Shown: piece by piece, positions 8,181 through 15,271 of the stretch
Layout: each line of letters opens with the position of its first letter
How positions within the stretch are numbered: position 1 is the first letter of the stretch
Assembly (NCBI GenBank): GCA_024279945.1
Contig: JAJRRA010000091.1
Coordinates: forward strand, 62,001 to 126,000
Length of the DNA stretch: 64,000 bases
Direction: 5' to 3'
DNA from: Gammaproteobacteria bacterium
Lineage (GTDB): Bacteria; Pseudomonadota; Gammaproteobacteria; Xanthomonadales; SZUA-36
Position numbers and translations under genes: made by a program
The notes under the pieces: generated by a model
Told to the model about the DNA's origin: nothing
The model's database searches: none
What the model saw: the letters and a program-made list of their open reading frames with translations, nothing else

Positions 8181-9613
8181 AATGGGGCTTCCTTATCCTG
8201 TATCTGGTCCTGGCATGGAGTCCGCCCGTATTGGCCGAAACCCGGATCGTGACCGAAACACTCGATCTCAGCTTTGCATCCGATGGCACACTCAATTCAG
8301 CCATCGCCTGTTTTCCATCCCGCGGCAGTCCGGTCGCCAGTTGCGGCTCTTTTGGAAGCCGGGATGTCATTGGCCATGAAATCGGCAATGGCGCCTGGAT
8401 TCAGACTTCCACTAACAGTGAGACGCATATTGAACTGTATTTTGAACAGGCTTCCGGAGCTTCCCTGAGCTGGAAAATTCCCCTCAACGGATACCTGCTC
8501 GAACTCAAGACCCAAGCGGTCGGCCCGCTCTCAATTCACTCCGGGGCCGCTTTCAGGCCGCGTGAGGCAGCGGGTTTCGGCGCCTGGCTGGAACAGACCC
8601 GCTACCTGGGGATAGCAAACGGCAAAGTGACCCAGTCCGGCCTGGATGAGGAAGAGTCCACTCGTCTAGAGGCGGAACAATGGCTGGGTTACCGCAATCG
8701 TTTCTGGACGCTGCTGGTCAGTAGTGGGCGGTTGATGGAAGCGCAGATAAAAAGCGGCGAAGCTATGCTGGATGCGGAAATGAAAGTGGCATCAACCGGT
8801 CAGGGCATTGACACAGATACCCCGGAGTCGTGGTCCGTGTACCTCGGTCCGGTGGAACCCGGAACACTTCGTTCCGCCAGTCCGGAACTGGATAGCATTC
8901 TTTATGCCGGCCTCTGGTTCTGGCTGAGATGGATCTGTTTTGCCCTTTATTATCTGCTTTCCTGGATTGCCGCAGTAATCCCGTCCTGGGGCCTGGCAGT
9001 CATGGTCCTGTCGTTGACGGTGAATGTCCTGATGCGGCCGTTGAGCCGCATTGCAGACCATTTCCAGCAGCAGGTGCAGGCGACCGAGGCGCGGCTTGCA
9101 CCCGAACTGCAGCGGATCAAAAAGGAGTTCAAAGGCGGGAAACAGGCGGAGAAAATTCTTGCCCTGTACAAGACCGAACGGGTTCATCCCCTGTACAGCC
9201 TCAAGAGCATCCTGGGGGTGGCTGGCGTTATCCCGATTTTCATTGGTGCTTTCGATATGCTGGCCGAGAACATCCATTTACTGAACGCTTCCTTCCTGTG
9301 GATTGCGGATCTGTCGCAAGCGGATGCGCTGGCAAGTCTGCCATTTAATCTGCCCTTTTTTGGTCGGGACCTCAACCTGTTGCCCTTTCTCATGACCGGA
9401 TTCTCAACGTTGGCCTCCGGCTTGCACCAAACACCGGCTCTGGATGCCGGCTTGCGCAAAAAGCAGGCACGTAACATGCTGTTGTTGGCGGTCGGGTTTT
9501 TTGCCCTGTTTTATACTTTCCCGGCCGGCATGGTCCTGTACTGGACTACCAGCAACCTGATATCTGTTTTCAAGAGTCTCTGGGGCCGGCGCAATAAGCA
9601 TACTCCGGCATAA
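8177..9613 (+). CDS. Divergent YidC/Oxa1-family membrane insertase paralogue
   Basis: 478 residues from the GTG at 8177, which overlaps the nnrU stop. A signal-anchor (MKWGFLILYLVLAWSPPVLA) precedes a beta-rich periplasmic domain (about 21-225). Then comes the Oxa1 core: helices at about 240-290, a cytoplasmic basic hairpin (ARLAPELQRIKKEFKGGKQAEKI) and the final pair ending FYTFPAGMVLYWTTSNLISV. YidC inserts and folds inner-membrane proteins. In E. coli the groove arginine sits in TFIVRGIMYPL; the matching stretch here is SLTVNVLMRPL, with Asn at that place and Arg four positions on. Housekeeping yidC normally lies by rpmH-rnpA near the origin, so this is probably a specialised second copy serving its operon partners. 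Confidence 0.82.
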   Translation: MKWGFLILYLVLAWSPPVLAETRIVTETLDLSFASDGTLNSAIACFPSRGSPVASCGSFGSRDVIGHEIGNGAWIQTSTNSETHIELYFEQASGASLSWKIPLNGYLLELKTQAVGPLSIHSGAAFRPREAAGFGAWLEQTRYLGIANGKVTQSGLDEEESTRLEAEQWLGYRNRFWTLLVSSGRLMEAQIKSGEAMLDAEMKVASTGQGIDTDTPESWSVYLGPVEPGTLRSASPELDSILYAGLWFWLRWICFALYYLLSWIAAVIPSWGLAVMVLSLTVNVLMRPLSRIADHFQQQVQATEARLAPELQRIKKEFKGGKQAEKILALYKTERVHPLYSLKSILGVAGVIPIFIGAFDMLAENIHLLNASFLWIADLSQADALASLPFNLPFFGRDLNLLPFLMTGFSTLASGLHQTPALDAGLRKKQARNMLLLAVGFFALFYTFPAGMVLYWTTSNLISVFKSLWGRRNKHTPA

Positions 9614-9633
9614 GTTACTGAAGGATTATCTTT

Positions 9634-10026
9634 ATGAAAAATATTCGCGTCCCCGTTTCTCCCGGTGAAGTTCTGGACAAAATCACTATCCTTGAAATCA
9701 AGTCCGAACGCATGAGCGACCCCAAAAAAGTTGCCAATGTAAAAGTTGAACTGGCCTTGCTGCAGCAAACCTGGGCGGATTCCGTCAGTGAGGACAGTGT
9801 GATCCGGGAGTTGCACGCACAGTTGAAGGAAATCAACGAAGCCCTGTGGGAAATCGAGGACGATATCCGTGACAAGGAACGGGCCAGGGAATTTGATCAG
9901 CGTTTTATCGAGTTGGCCCGCAGTGTTTACGTCACGAATGACCGCCGCTCGAAAATAAAGAAAGACCTCAACCTCCACCTGGGTTCCGAAATCATCGAAG
10001 AAAAATCCTACCAGGACTACTCATAA
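9634..10026 (+). CDS. DUF6165 family protein
   Basis: 130 residues, soluble and highly charged, opening with the family motif VPVSPGEVLDKITILEIKSER. The middle is helical and probably coiled-coil (ELHAQLKEINEALWEIEDDIRDKERAREFD). AAGGA precedes the ATG. I recognise the DUF but no biochemical role is established. Such genes often sit near surface-polysaccharide genes, and here the LPS genes (GT9, kdkA) lie 2 kb away. It follows the YidC-like gene by 20 bases, so the two are probably co-transcribed; REP palindromes begin right after its stop. Confidence 0.7.
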   Translation: MKNIRVPVSPGEVLDKITILEIKSERMSDPKKVANVKVELALLQQTWADSVSEDSVIRELHAQLKEINEALWEIEDDIRDKERAREFDQRFIELARSVYVTNDRRSKIKKDLNLHLGSEIIEEKSYQDYS

Positions 10027-10027
10027 T

Positions 10028-10380
10028 GTAAGAGGCCGCTTATTGCTGTAAGAGGCCGCTTGCGGCCGAAGGGCAGGTCGCGCCCAAGGGCGCTCTTACA
10101 GATCGTAAGAGGCCGCTTGCGGCCGAAGGGCAGGTCGCGCCCAAGGGCGCTCTTACAGGTCGTAAGAGGTCGCTTGCGGCCGAAGAGCAGATCGCGCCCA
10201 AGGGCGCTCTTACAGATCGTAAGAGGCCGCTTGCGGCCGAAGGGCAGATCGCACCCAAGGGCGCTCTTACAGGTCGTAAGAGGCCGCTTGCGGCCGAAGG
10301 GCGGATCGCGCCCAAGGGCGCTCTTACAGCCGAAGGGCAGATCGCGCCCAAGGGCGCTCTTACAGCGGAAGGGCGGGTCG
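10028..10380 (+). repeat. Tandem 57-bp array of REP-like palindromes
   Basis: Units of 57 bp begin at 10048, 10105, 10162, 10219 and 10276, with degenerate partial units at both ends. Each unit holds two oppositely oriented palindromes: GTAAGAGGCCGCTTGCGGCC and, inverted, the element ending GCGCCCAAGGGCGCTCTTAC. The GTAAGAG head plus GC-rich stem is the plan of REP/BIME elements mobilised by RAYT transposases. No RAYT gene is in the window. Several frames remain open across the repeats but encode only low-complexity peptides. Confidence 0.85.
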
Positions 10381-10397
10381 CTTTTGTCAAAAGATGC

Positions 10398-10427
10398 TTG
10401 CATCGCCTGGCCGCAATCGCCTACAAT
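10398..10427 (+). promoter_or_regulatory. Sigma-70 promoter of metB
   Basis: TTGCAT (10398-10403) and TACAAT (10422-10427) are separated by 18 bases. Transcription would begin near 10434, exactly at the first helix of the SAM riboswitch, which supports the call. Confidence 0.65.
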
Positions 10428-10433
10428 CGAGAC

Positions 10434-10555
10434 TTACTCATTCAGACCGGTCGAGGGACTAGCCCAAAGACGCCGGGGCAACCTTCAAAGCTAACCACTT
10501 TGAAAAGGTGCCAATTCTTGCGAAGACCATGTGATGGTTTTCGGGAAATGAGTGA
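10434..10555 (+). ncRNA. SAM-I (S-box) riboswitch
   Basis: The aptamer is complete. P1 is ACTCATT (10436-10442) with AATGAGT (10547-10553), extendable by two pairs. P2 contains GAGGGACTAGCCC and GCCGGGGCAACC. P3 is TTCAAAG/CTTTGAA. The conserved joining strand AAGGTGCCAATTC follows, and P4 is GAAGACCAT/ATGGTTTTC. These match the S-box consensus closely. It precedes metB, so high S-adenosylmethionine should lower cystathionine gamma-synthase expression. Confidence 0.9.
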
Positions 10556-10623
10556 TCAGGCAGCAGTTCTGATGGACCTGATCATACTCAGCCTGCTCTG
10601 CGGGAATTCCGAATGAGATTTTT
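10553..10623 (+). terminator. Probable expression platform of the SAM riboswitch
   Basis: TGATCAGG (10553-10560) can pair with CCTGATCA (10577-10584). Next, ACTCA/TGAG flank a CCTGC/GCGGG stem that ends in a T-run at 10619-10623, like a weak intrinsic terminator. A second AATGAG (10612-10617) could compete for the 5' strand of P1 and act as the switch. The exact alternative fold is inferred. Confidence 0.4.
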
Positions 10624-10653
10624 GTCAAGCGGAATACTGAAGGAGCACAAGGC

Positions 10654-11868
10654 ATGAGCGCGACCCAATCTCACAACGGCAAACATCACCCGGAAACCAT
10701 TGCCGTCAGCCACGGCATCAACAGTGACAGCAGTTACGGCGCAGTCACGCCGCCGCTATACCTGTCGTCCACCTTTGCGTTTTCAGGTTTCGATCAAAAG
10801 GGCGAGTATGACTACACGCGCTCGGGGAACCCCACCCGGGACCAGTTAGCCGAAGCCCTGTCAGCTCTGGAAGGTGGCAAGGGCGCGGTGATCACCGCAT
10901 CCGGCATGGCAGCCGTGCACCTGGTAACGCAGTTGCTCGAAGCTGGTGATGTATTGATTGCACCCCACGATTGTTACGGTGGCTGCCATCGACTGTTCAG
11001 CGCGGCGGCAAAAAAAGGCCAGTTCGACCTGCACTGGGTAGCCCTGTGGGAAACCGAACACGCCCAAGCCGAGATCAGCCGCCTGCAGCCAAAAATCGTG
11101 TGGATCGAGACACCCAGCAATCCCCTGCTGCGCATCACCGATATTGAGGCTATTGCAGACGCTGCCCACGCGGCGGGTGCACTGGTGGTTGTGGACAACA
11201 CCTTCCTGTCGCCGGCCGGACAGAACCCGATCGCCCTGGGTGCCGACATCGTGCTGCATTCCACCACCAAGTACATTAACGGGCATTCCGACGTGGTCGG
11301 CGGCGCCGTCATCGCAGCCGATGAGCAACTGCTGGAAGAACTGGCCTGGTGGGGCAACTGCCTGGGCCTGACCGGATCCCCGTTCGACAGTTTCCAGACA
11401 CTGCGCGGTCTGAGGACACTGGGTGTGCGCTACCAGCGCCACCAGGAAATCGCCGGCCTGATCGCCACCGCGCTGGATGCGCATGAACTGGTCGGCAAGG
11501 TGCATTATCCCGGCCTGGCCAGCCACCCCGGCCACGCAATCGCCGCCCGCCAGCAGGCCGGATTCGGCGCAATGATCAGCTTCGAACTGGATGCAAGCGA
11601 GCAAGAAATCCCCATTTTCCTGAATGAATTACAGCTATTCACCCTGGCCGAATCGCTGGGTGGCATCGAAAGCCTGGTGGCCCACCCCGCCTCCATGACC
11701 CATGCCGCCATGTCGGCAGAGGACCAGCAAGCCGCCGGCATCAGCCGTACACTGCTCAGGCTTTCCGTGGGAATTGAGCACGTCGATGACCTGCTGAATG
11801 ATCTCGACAATGCGTTCAAAGCGGTATTACAGAGCCGGAAGAAACCACTCATACACAACGTAGCCTGA
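10654..11868 (+). CDS. metB: Cystathionine gamma-synthase
   Basis: 404 residues, a PLP enzyme of the Cys/Met metabolism family, colinear with E. coli MetB: PPLYLSSTFAFSGF, DYTRSGNPTRD, APHDCYGG, VDNTFLSPA and HSTTKYINGHSDVVGG, in which the Lys binds PLP. The C-terminal half keeps LFTLAESLGGIESL and LRLSVGIE. It condenses O-succinyl- (or O-acetyl-) homoserine with cysteine to give cystathionine. GAAGGAG precedes the ATG. Control is by the SAM-I riboswitch just upstream. The gene stands alone between two REP arrays; a candidate acyl-donor enzyme (metX-like) lies at 34.5-35.6 kb. Confidence 0.92.
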   Translation: MSATQSHNGKHHPETIAVSHGINSDSSYGAVTPPLYLSSTFAFSGFDQKGEYDYTRSGNPTRDQLAEALSALEGGKGAVITASGMAAVHLVTQLLEAGDVLIAPHDCYGGCHRLFSAAAKKGQFDLHWVALWETEHAQAEISRLQPKIVWIETPSNPLLRITDIEAIADAAHAAGALVVVDNTFLSPAGQNPIALGADIVLHSTTKYINGHSDVVGGAVIAADEQLLEELAWWGNCLGLTGSPFDSFQTLRGLRTLGVRYQRHQEIAGLIATALDAHELVGKVHYPGLASHPGHAIAARQQAGFGAMISFELDASEQEIPIFLNELQLFTLAESLGGIESLVAHPASMTHAAMSAEDQQAAGISRTLLRLSVGIEHVDDLLNDLDNAFKAVLQSRKKPLIHNVA

Positions 11869-11876
11869 TACCTCCC

Positions 11877-12049
11877 TGTAAGAGGCCGCTTACGGCCGAA
11901 GAGCAGTCGCGCCCAAGGGCGCTCTTACAAGTCGTAAGAGGCCGCTTGCGGCCGAAGAATGTAAGAGGCCCCTTGGGGCCGAAGAGCCTGATAAGTGAAT
12001 AGCGCCAGACTGACCCCCGCAGGTCGCGCCCAAGGGCGCTCTTACAGGA
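11877..12049 (+). repeat. REP-like palindrome cluster
   Basis: Three GTAAGAGGCC-type elements (about 11878, 11935 and 11961) and two inverted copies ending CGCTCTTACA (about 11929 and 12049). They lie between the convergent metB and GT9 genes, where they could act as a bidirectional transcription stop. The last copy overlaps the 3' end of the GT9 gene. Confidence 0.8.
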
Positions 12050-13082
12050 ACGCTTTCAGTTTCTCAATCACCTCATCAACTTCAATCAACTCCATCACCC
12101 CTGCCTCCTCGATCCGGGTCCCCCAGCGCAAGTCCTCCGGCACACTGTTCCTGAATCTCACCGCCGCCTCCGCAAAGCGGTCAACACATAAATCCAGACT
12201 GTTGTAGGGCCCCGACCGCCGCGACCAGGTAGCCGCATAAAGACCCAGCACCGGCGTACCCAGCGCCGAGGCGATATGCGCCGGCCCCGAATCCGGCGAA
12301 ATCACCAGAGTCGATTGCTTCAGTAAAGCCTTCGACTGCTCCAGCGTGTCCTTCCCCACCAGGTTCAGGCAAGGAGCCTGCATTTTGCGCTTAATGGCCG
12401 CAGCCGTTTCCACTTCCAGAGTACCAGGGCCACCCGAAAGGACGACACTCATACCCAGTTGACTGGCCGCATGATCCGCCACCGCAGCGTATCGATCAGC
12501 CGGCCAGTTACGCAAGGGGTGACTGGAGCAGGCATTGATCAGCAGAACATTTTCCCGTTCACTCAGTTGTTCCTCTGCCCATTGCATGGCCTTGCTGTCT
12601 ATCGGTAGGTCCCAGCGCGGCTCATCAATGGTGAGCCCCAGCGCCCTGGGAAATTCAAGGAACCCCTGGACCTGGTGCTGGAATGGGACAGATGCGACCT
12701 GTTGGCGGACAAAAGCAAAATGAAAGTCCCGTGAGCGTGCCCGGTCCCAGCCGAGGCGAAGCGGGGCGCGGATTAATTTGCTGAGCAGGTTGGCCCGGGC
12801 CGCCACCTGCATGTGTAGCAGTACATCAAAGTGGCGCTCGCGGAGCTTTCGTCGCAGCTCAAAGAGGGCGCTGCGCCCACCGCGCTTGTCAAACTCGATA
12901 AATTCAACCGCATCGAGACCGCGCAGCAGGCGATGCTCCAGTTTCCCGATGATCCAGGTGATGTGCGTTTCCGGCCAGTGATCCTGAATGGCCCGGACAA
13001 CGGGCAGCACATGGGTGGCATCGCCAAGTGCAGAAAGCCGCAGGATGCAGATGTTTTCAGGCTGTTCGGCTGTTGACAACAC
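12042..13082 (-). CDS. Glycosyltransferase family 9 (ADP-heptose:LPS heptosyltransferase-like)
   Basis: 346 residues from the GTG at 13082. The N-terminal Rossmann half opens ICILRLSALGDATHVLPVVRAI, the heptosyltransferase signature. The C-terminal half has the nucleotide-sugar site ACSSHPLRNWP and ISPDSGPAHIASALGTPVLGLYA. The family adds heptose to the inner core of LPS on the cytoplasmic side. The frame stays open to 13409, but that extension would cover the 5' part of the divergent kdkA and has no homology. It is paired with kdkA, another inner-core enzyme, which supports an LPS role. The exact acceptor is not determinable. Confidence 0.85.
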   Translation of the reverse strand: MLSTAEQPENICILRLSALGDATHVLPVVRAIQDHWPETHITWIIGKLEHRLLRGLDAVEFIEFDKRGGRSALFELRRKLRERHFDVLLHMQVAARANLLSKLIRAPLRLGWDRARSRDFHFAFVRQQVASVPFQHQVQGFLEFPRALGLTIDEPRWDLPIDSKAMQWAEEQLSERENVLLINACSSHPLRNWPADRYAAVADHAASQLGMSVVLSGGPGTLEVETAAAIKRKMQAPCLNLVGKDTLEQSKALLKQSTLVISPDSGPAHIASALGTPVLGLYAATWSRRSGPYNSLDLCVDRFAEAAVRFRNSVPEDLRWGTRIEEAGVMELIEVDEVIEKLKAFL

Positions 13083-13130
13083 TGTACCCCCGATTGACGC
13101 AGACCACGCGCAAAAGCACAATACCCGCGA

Positions 13131-13853
13131 ATGAAACCCAGCACCCACAAACAGGACGCCCGGATCATTGTATATGATGCCGAGCGGATTCAGCAGCCCG
13201 GCGCAGAGTTGTTTGCCGCTCATGTGTGGCAATGCAGTGGCGCTGTAGTGGGCCATGCGCCCGGCCGGGGCAGTGCGCTGTTGCTGGAAACCGAATTCGG
13301 CCCGGCGGTGCTGCGCCACTACCTCAGGGGTGGCTGGGTGGCGCGTATCAGCCGCGACCGTTACCTGTATACCGGGCTTCAGCGTGCACGCCCGGTGGCA
13401 GAATTTCACTTGCTGGCCTCACTTTACGAGGAGGGCTTGCCGGTGCCACGCCCGCTGGCAGCCCAGTGCGTAAGGGAAGGATTATTCTACCGTGGAGATC
13501 TGCTGACTCGCAGACTGCCCAATGTGATCCCCCTGGCCGATCTGCCGCCAGCCCGGCAGGTTGACTTGGCGCTGTGGCTGGCAACAGGCGCCTGCATGCG
13601 GCGCTTTCACGATCATGGCCTGGTTCACGCCGACCTGAATGCGCGCAATATTCTCATCGATAACGAAAACCAGGTCTACCTGATTGATTTTGACCGCGCA
13701 AAAATCAGGCCGGGCGCGGCCAGGCAGTTTGCTGCCAATCTGCAGCGTTTGCGGCGCTCATTGAAAAAATTCCTGCCTTCTGCAGCGCTGGAGCAAGGCT
13801 GGCAGCAGTTGCTGGCCGGCTACAGTGAGGAATCCCCGGCGCGTCCGACATGA
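13131..13853 (+). CDS. kdkA: 3-deoxy-D-manno-octulosonic acid kinase
   Basis: 240 residues with a compact protein-kinase-like fold. LRHYLRGGWVARISRDRYLYTG is typical of KdkA. The catalytic loop reads HADLNARNILID (about 166-177) and the metal-binding loop LIDFDRAKIRP. KdkA phosphorylates Kdo in lipid A-Kdo on the cytoplasmic face, making LPS with a single phosphorylated Kdo in some gammaproteobacteria. It is divergent from the GT9 gene with 48 bases between them, and its TGA overlaps the ATG of the GNAT gene. Confidence 0.88.
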   Translation: MKPSTHKQDARIIVYDAERIQQPGAELFAAHVWQCSGAVVGHAPGRGSALLLETEFGPAVLRHYLRGGWVARISRDRYLYTGLQRARPVAEFHLLASLYEEGLPVPRPLAAQCVREGLFYRGDLLTRRLPNVIPLADLPPARQVDLALWLATGACMRRFHDHGLVHADLNARNILIDNENQVYLIDFDRAKIRPGAARQFAANLQRLRRSLKKFLPSAALEQGWQQLLAGYSEESPARPT

Positions 13854-14383
13854 TTCTGCGCACCCTGGAGTCTGCGCGATTGACACTGGTTTCGGCCACG
13901 GCGGCCCTGCTTGAAGCCGATCTCGCCGGTCATGCTCAACTGGCCGAACAGATTGGTGCCCGGGTTCCGGACAACTGGCCACCGGATCTGTACGAACGTT
14001 CGGCGATACAGCTTGCGCTCAGGTTGCTACAGGATTCGGCCCAGCAGGGCTGGTCATTGTGGTATCTGCTGACGCGATCGCCCGGCGAAGCTGAAGTTCT
14101 CGGCTTGTGTGGTTTCAAAGGCAGGCCGGATGATGAAGGCAAGGTGGAAATCGCCTATTCTATTCTGAGCCAGTTTCGCAACCGGGGCTATGCTGCAGAA
14201 GCTGTGTCCCGGCTGGTTCTCTGGGCCTTCAGCCATCAGAAGGTCAGGGCAGTCACGGCCGAAACACTGCCTCATCTGCGCCAGTCCATCGCCGTGTTGG
14301 AAAAAAATGGGTTTACCCATACGGGTCCCGGATCAGAACAAGGAGTTGTTCGCTATGCAGTTCAAAGACCCGATGGGCACTGA
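13850..14383 (+). CDS. GNAT acetyltransferase (RimJ/RimL type)
   Basis: 177 residues. It opens LRTLESARLTLVSATAALLEADL and carries the acetyl-CoA site EIAYSILSQFRNRGYAAEAVSRLVLWAF, with the R/Q-x-x-G-x-A loop as RNRGYA. RimJ-type enzymes acetylate N-terminal amines of ribosomal proteins or small molecules; the substrate is unknown. The ATG overlaps the kdkA stop, and the 3' end overlaps the start of the next gene by 29 bases, so the three form a tight operon. Confidence 0.8.
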   Translation: MILRTLESARLTLVSATAALLEADLAGHAQLAEQIGARVPDNWPPDLYERSAIQLALRLLQDSAQQGWSLWYLLTRSPGEAEVLGLCGFKGRPDDEGKVEIAYSILSQFRNRGYAAEAVSRLVLWAFSHQKVRAVTAETLPHLRQSIAVLEKNGFTHTGPGSEQGVVRYAVQRPDGH

Positions 14384-15236
14384 CAGGCCCGGATTCCGCA
14401 CCCGGATGTTGTGGCAGTATGTTCTCCCGGCGGCCCTGCTGCTGTGGGGATTCACCAGCCCGCTTCAGGCCGACATCACGCTGACCCAACTGGCCAACGC
14501 AGGGATTCTCGTTTCAGACGGCGAAACCCGCATTATCATCGACGGCATGGTGGTTGAGCCCTATGCCGTCTACGGTGGGCTCCCATCCGATGTGATACCG
14601 ATGTTTGAGCAACTTTCCGGCCCGTTTGCCGACATTGATCTGGTGCTGGTCAGCCACCGCCATCACGAACACAATCAGCCCCGGTATGCCTGCCGGTTTC
14701 TGCAGCAGAGCCTGGTGACACGGTTTGTTTCCTCCCCCCAGGTGAACGGGCTGATGAGGGAAAAATGCCGGACTTTCATGACCAGCAGTCCCCGGGTCCA
14801 GGAAATCAATCCACCCTATGGTGAGCCACATATTATTGAGCTGCCGGGGGCCAGGGTGACCGTTTTCCCCCTCAGCCACGGCGCCCGTAAATACGCCGGC
14901 ATCCAGAATTTCGGCCAACTGGTGGAAATGGGTGGCATGACGGTGCTGCACATCGGAGATGCGGCGATGAATCCGGAGGATTTCGCCCGTGCCGGCCTGG
15001 ACCAGATAAAAATTGACGTGGTGGTGGCATCCTTCAGATTCTTTCAGCCGGGCCCGGGCAGCGAAATAATGACCCGGTTTTTCAGCAATTCAGGCAAAGT
15101 TGCCATGCATATCCCGCCGGGCGAAATGGACGAGGTCAGGGCCTATATGAGCGAACAATTCCCGCGCGTGATCATCCTCAAAGACACCCTGGATCAGGCG
15201 GCCTTCGGCCTGACGCCTCAGCCCGCAGGTAAGTGA
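14355..15236 (+). CDS. Exported metallo-beta-lactamase-fold protein
   Basis: 293 residues from the ATG at 14355, which has AAGGAG nine bases upstream inside the GNAT gene. After a signal peptide or anchor (MLWQYVLPAALLLWGFTSPLQA) comes an MBL fold of the UlaG/RNase Z-like kind: LTQLANAGILVSDGETRIIIDG, the metal motif SHRHHEHN in place of HxHxDH, and a later LHIGDAAMNPE. The canonical Asp is replaced by Glu, so zinc binding may be altered. The substrate is unknown. It is last in the kdkA operon and convergent with the FG-GAP region. Confidence 0.72.
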   Translation: MQFKDPMGTDRPGFRTRMLWQYVLPAALLLWGFTSPLQADITLTQLANAGILVSDGETRIIIDGMVVEPYAVYGGLPSDVIPMFEQLSGPFADIDLVLVSHRHHEHNQPRYACRFLQQSLVTRFVSSPQVNGLMREKCRTFMTSSPRVQEINPPYGEPHIIELPGARVTVFPLSHGARKYAGIQNFGQLVEMGGMTVLHIGDAAMNPEDFARAGLDQIKIDVVVASFRFFQPGPGSEIMTRFFSNSGKVAMHIPPGEMDEVRAYMSEQFPRVIILKDTLDQAAFGLTPQPAGK

Positions 15237-15271
15237 ATTGCCGGAGTTCCGACAGCATCCCTCAGGGGGGC

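Noticed and set aside
10028-10380. CRISPR array
   Set aside because: The units are contiguous with no unique spacers, each contains two palindromes, and similar elements occur singly elsewhere; no cas genes are present.
10017-10494. Open frames of 116-144 codons across the 57-bp array
   Set aside because: They consist of repeated short peptides forced by the REP units and change identity with each frame; no coding evidence.
13083-13409. N-terminal extension of the GT9 gene
   Set aside because: It would cover the start of kdkA on the other strand, and the GT9 fold begins at the GTG at 13082.
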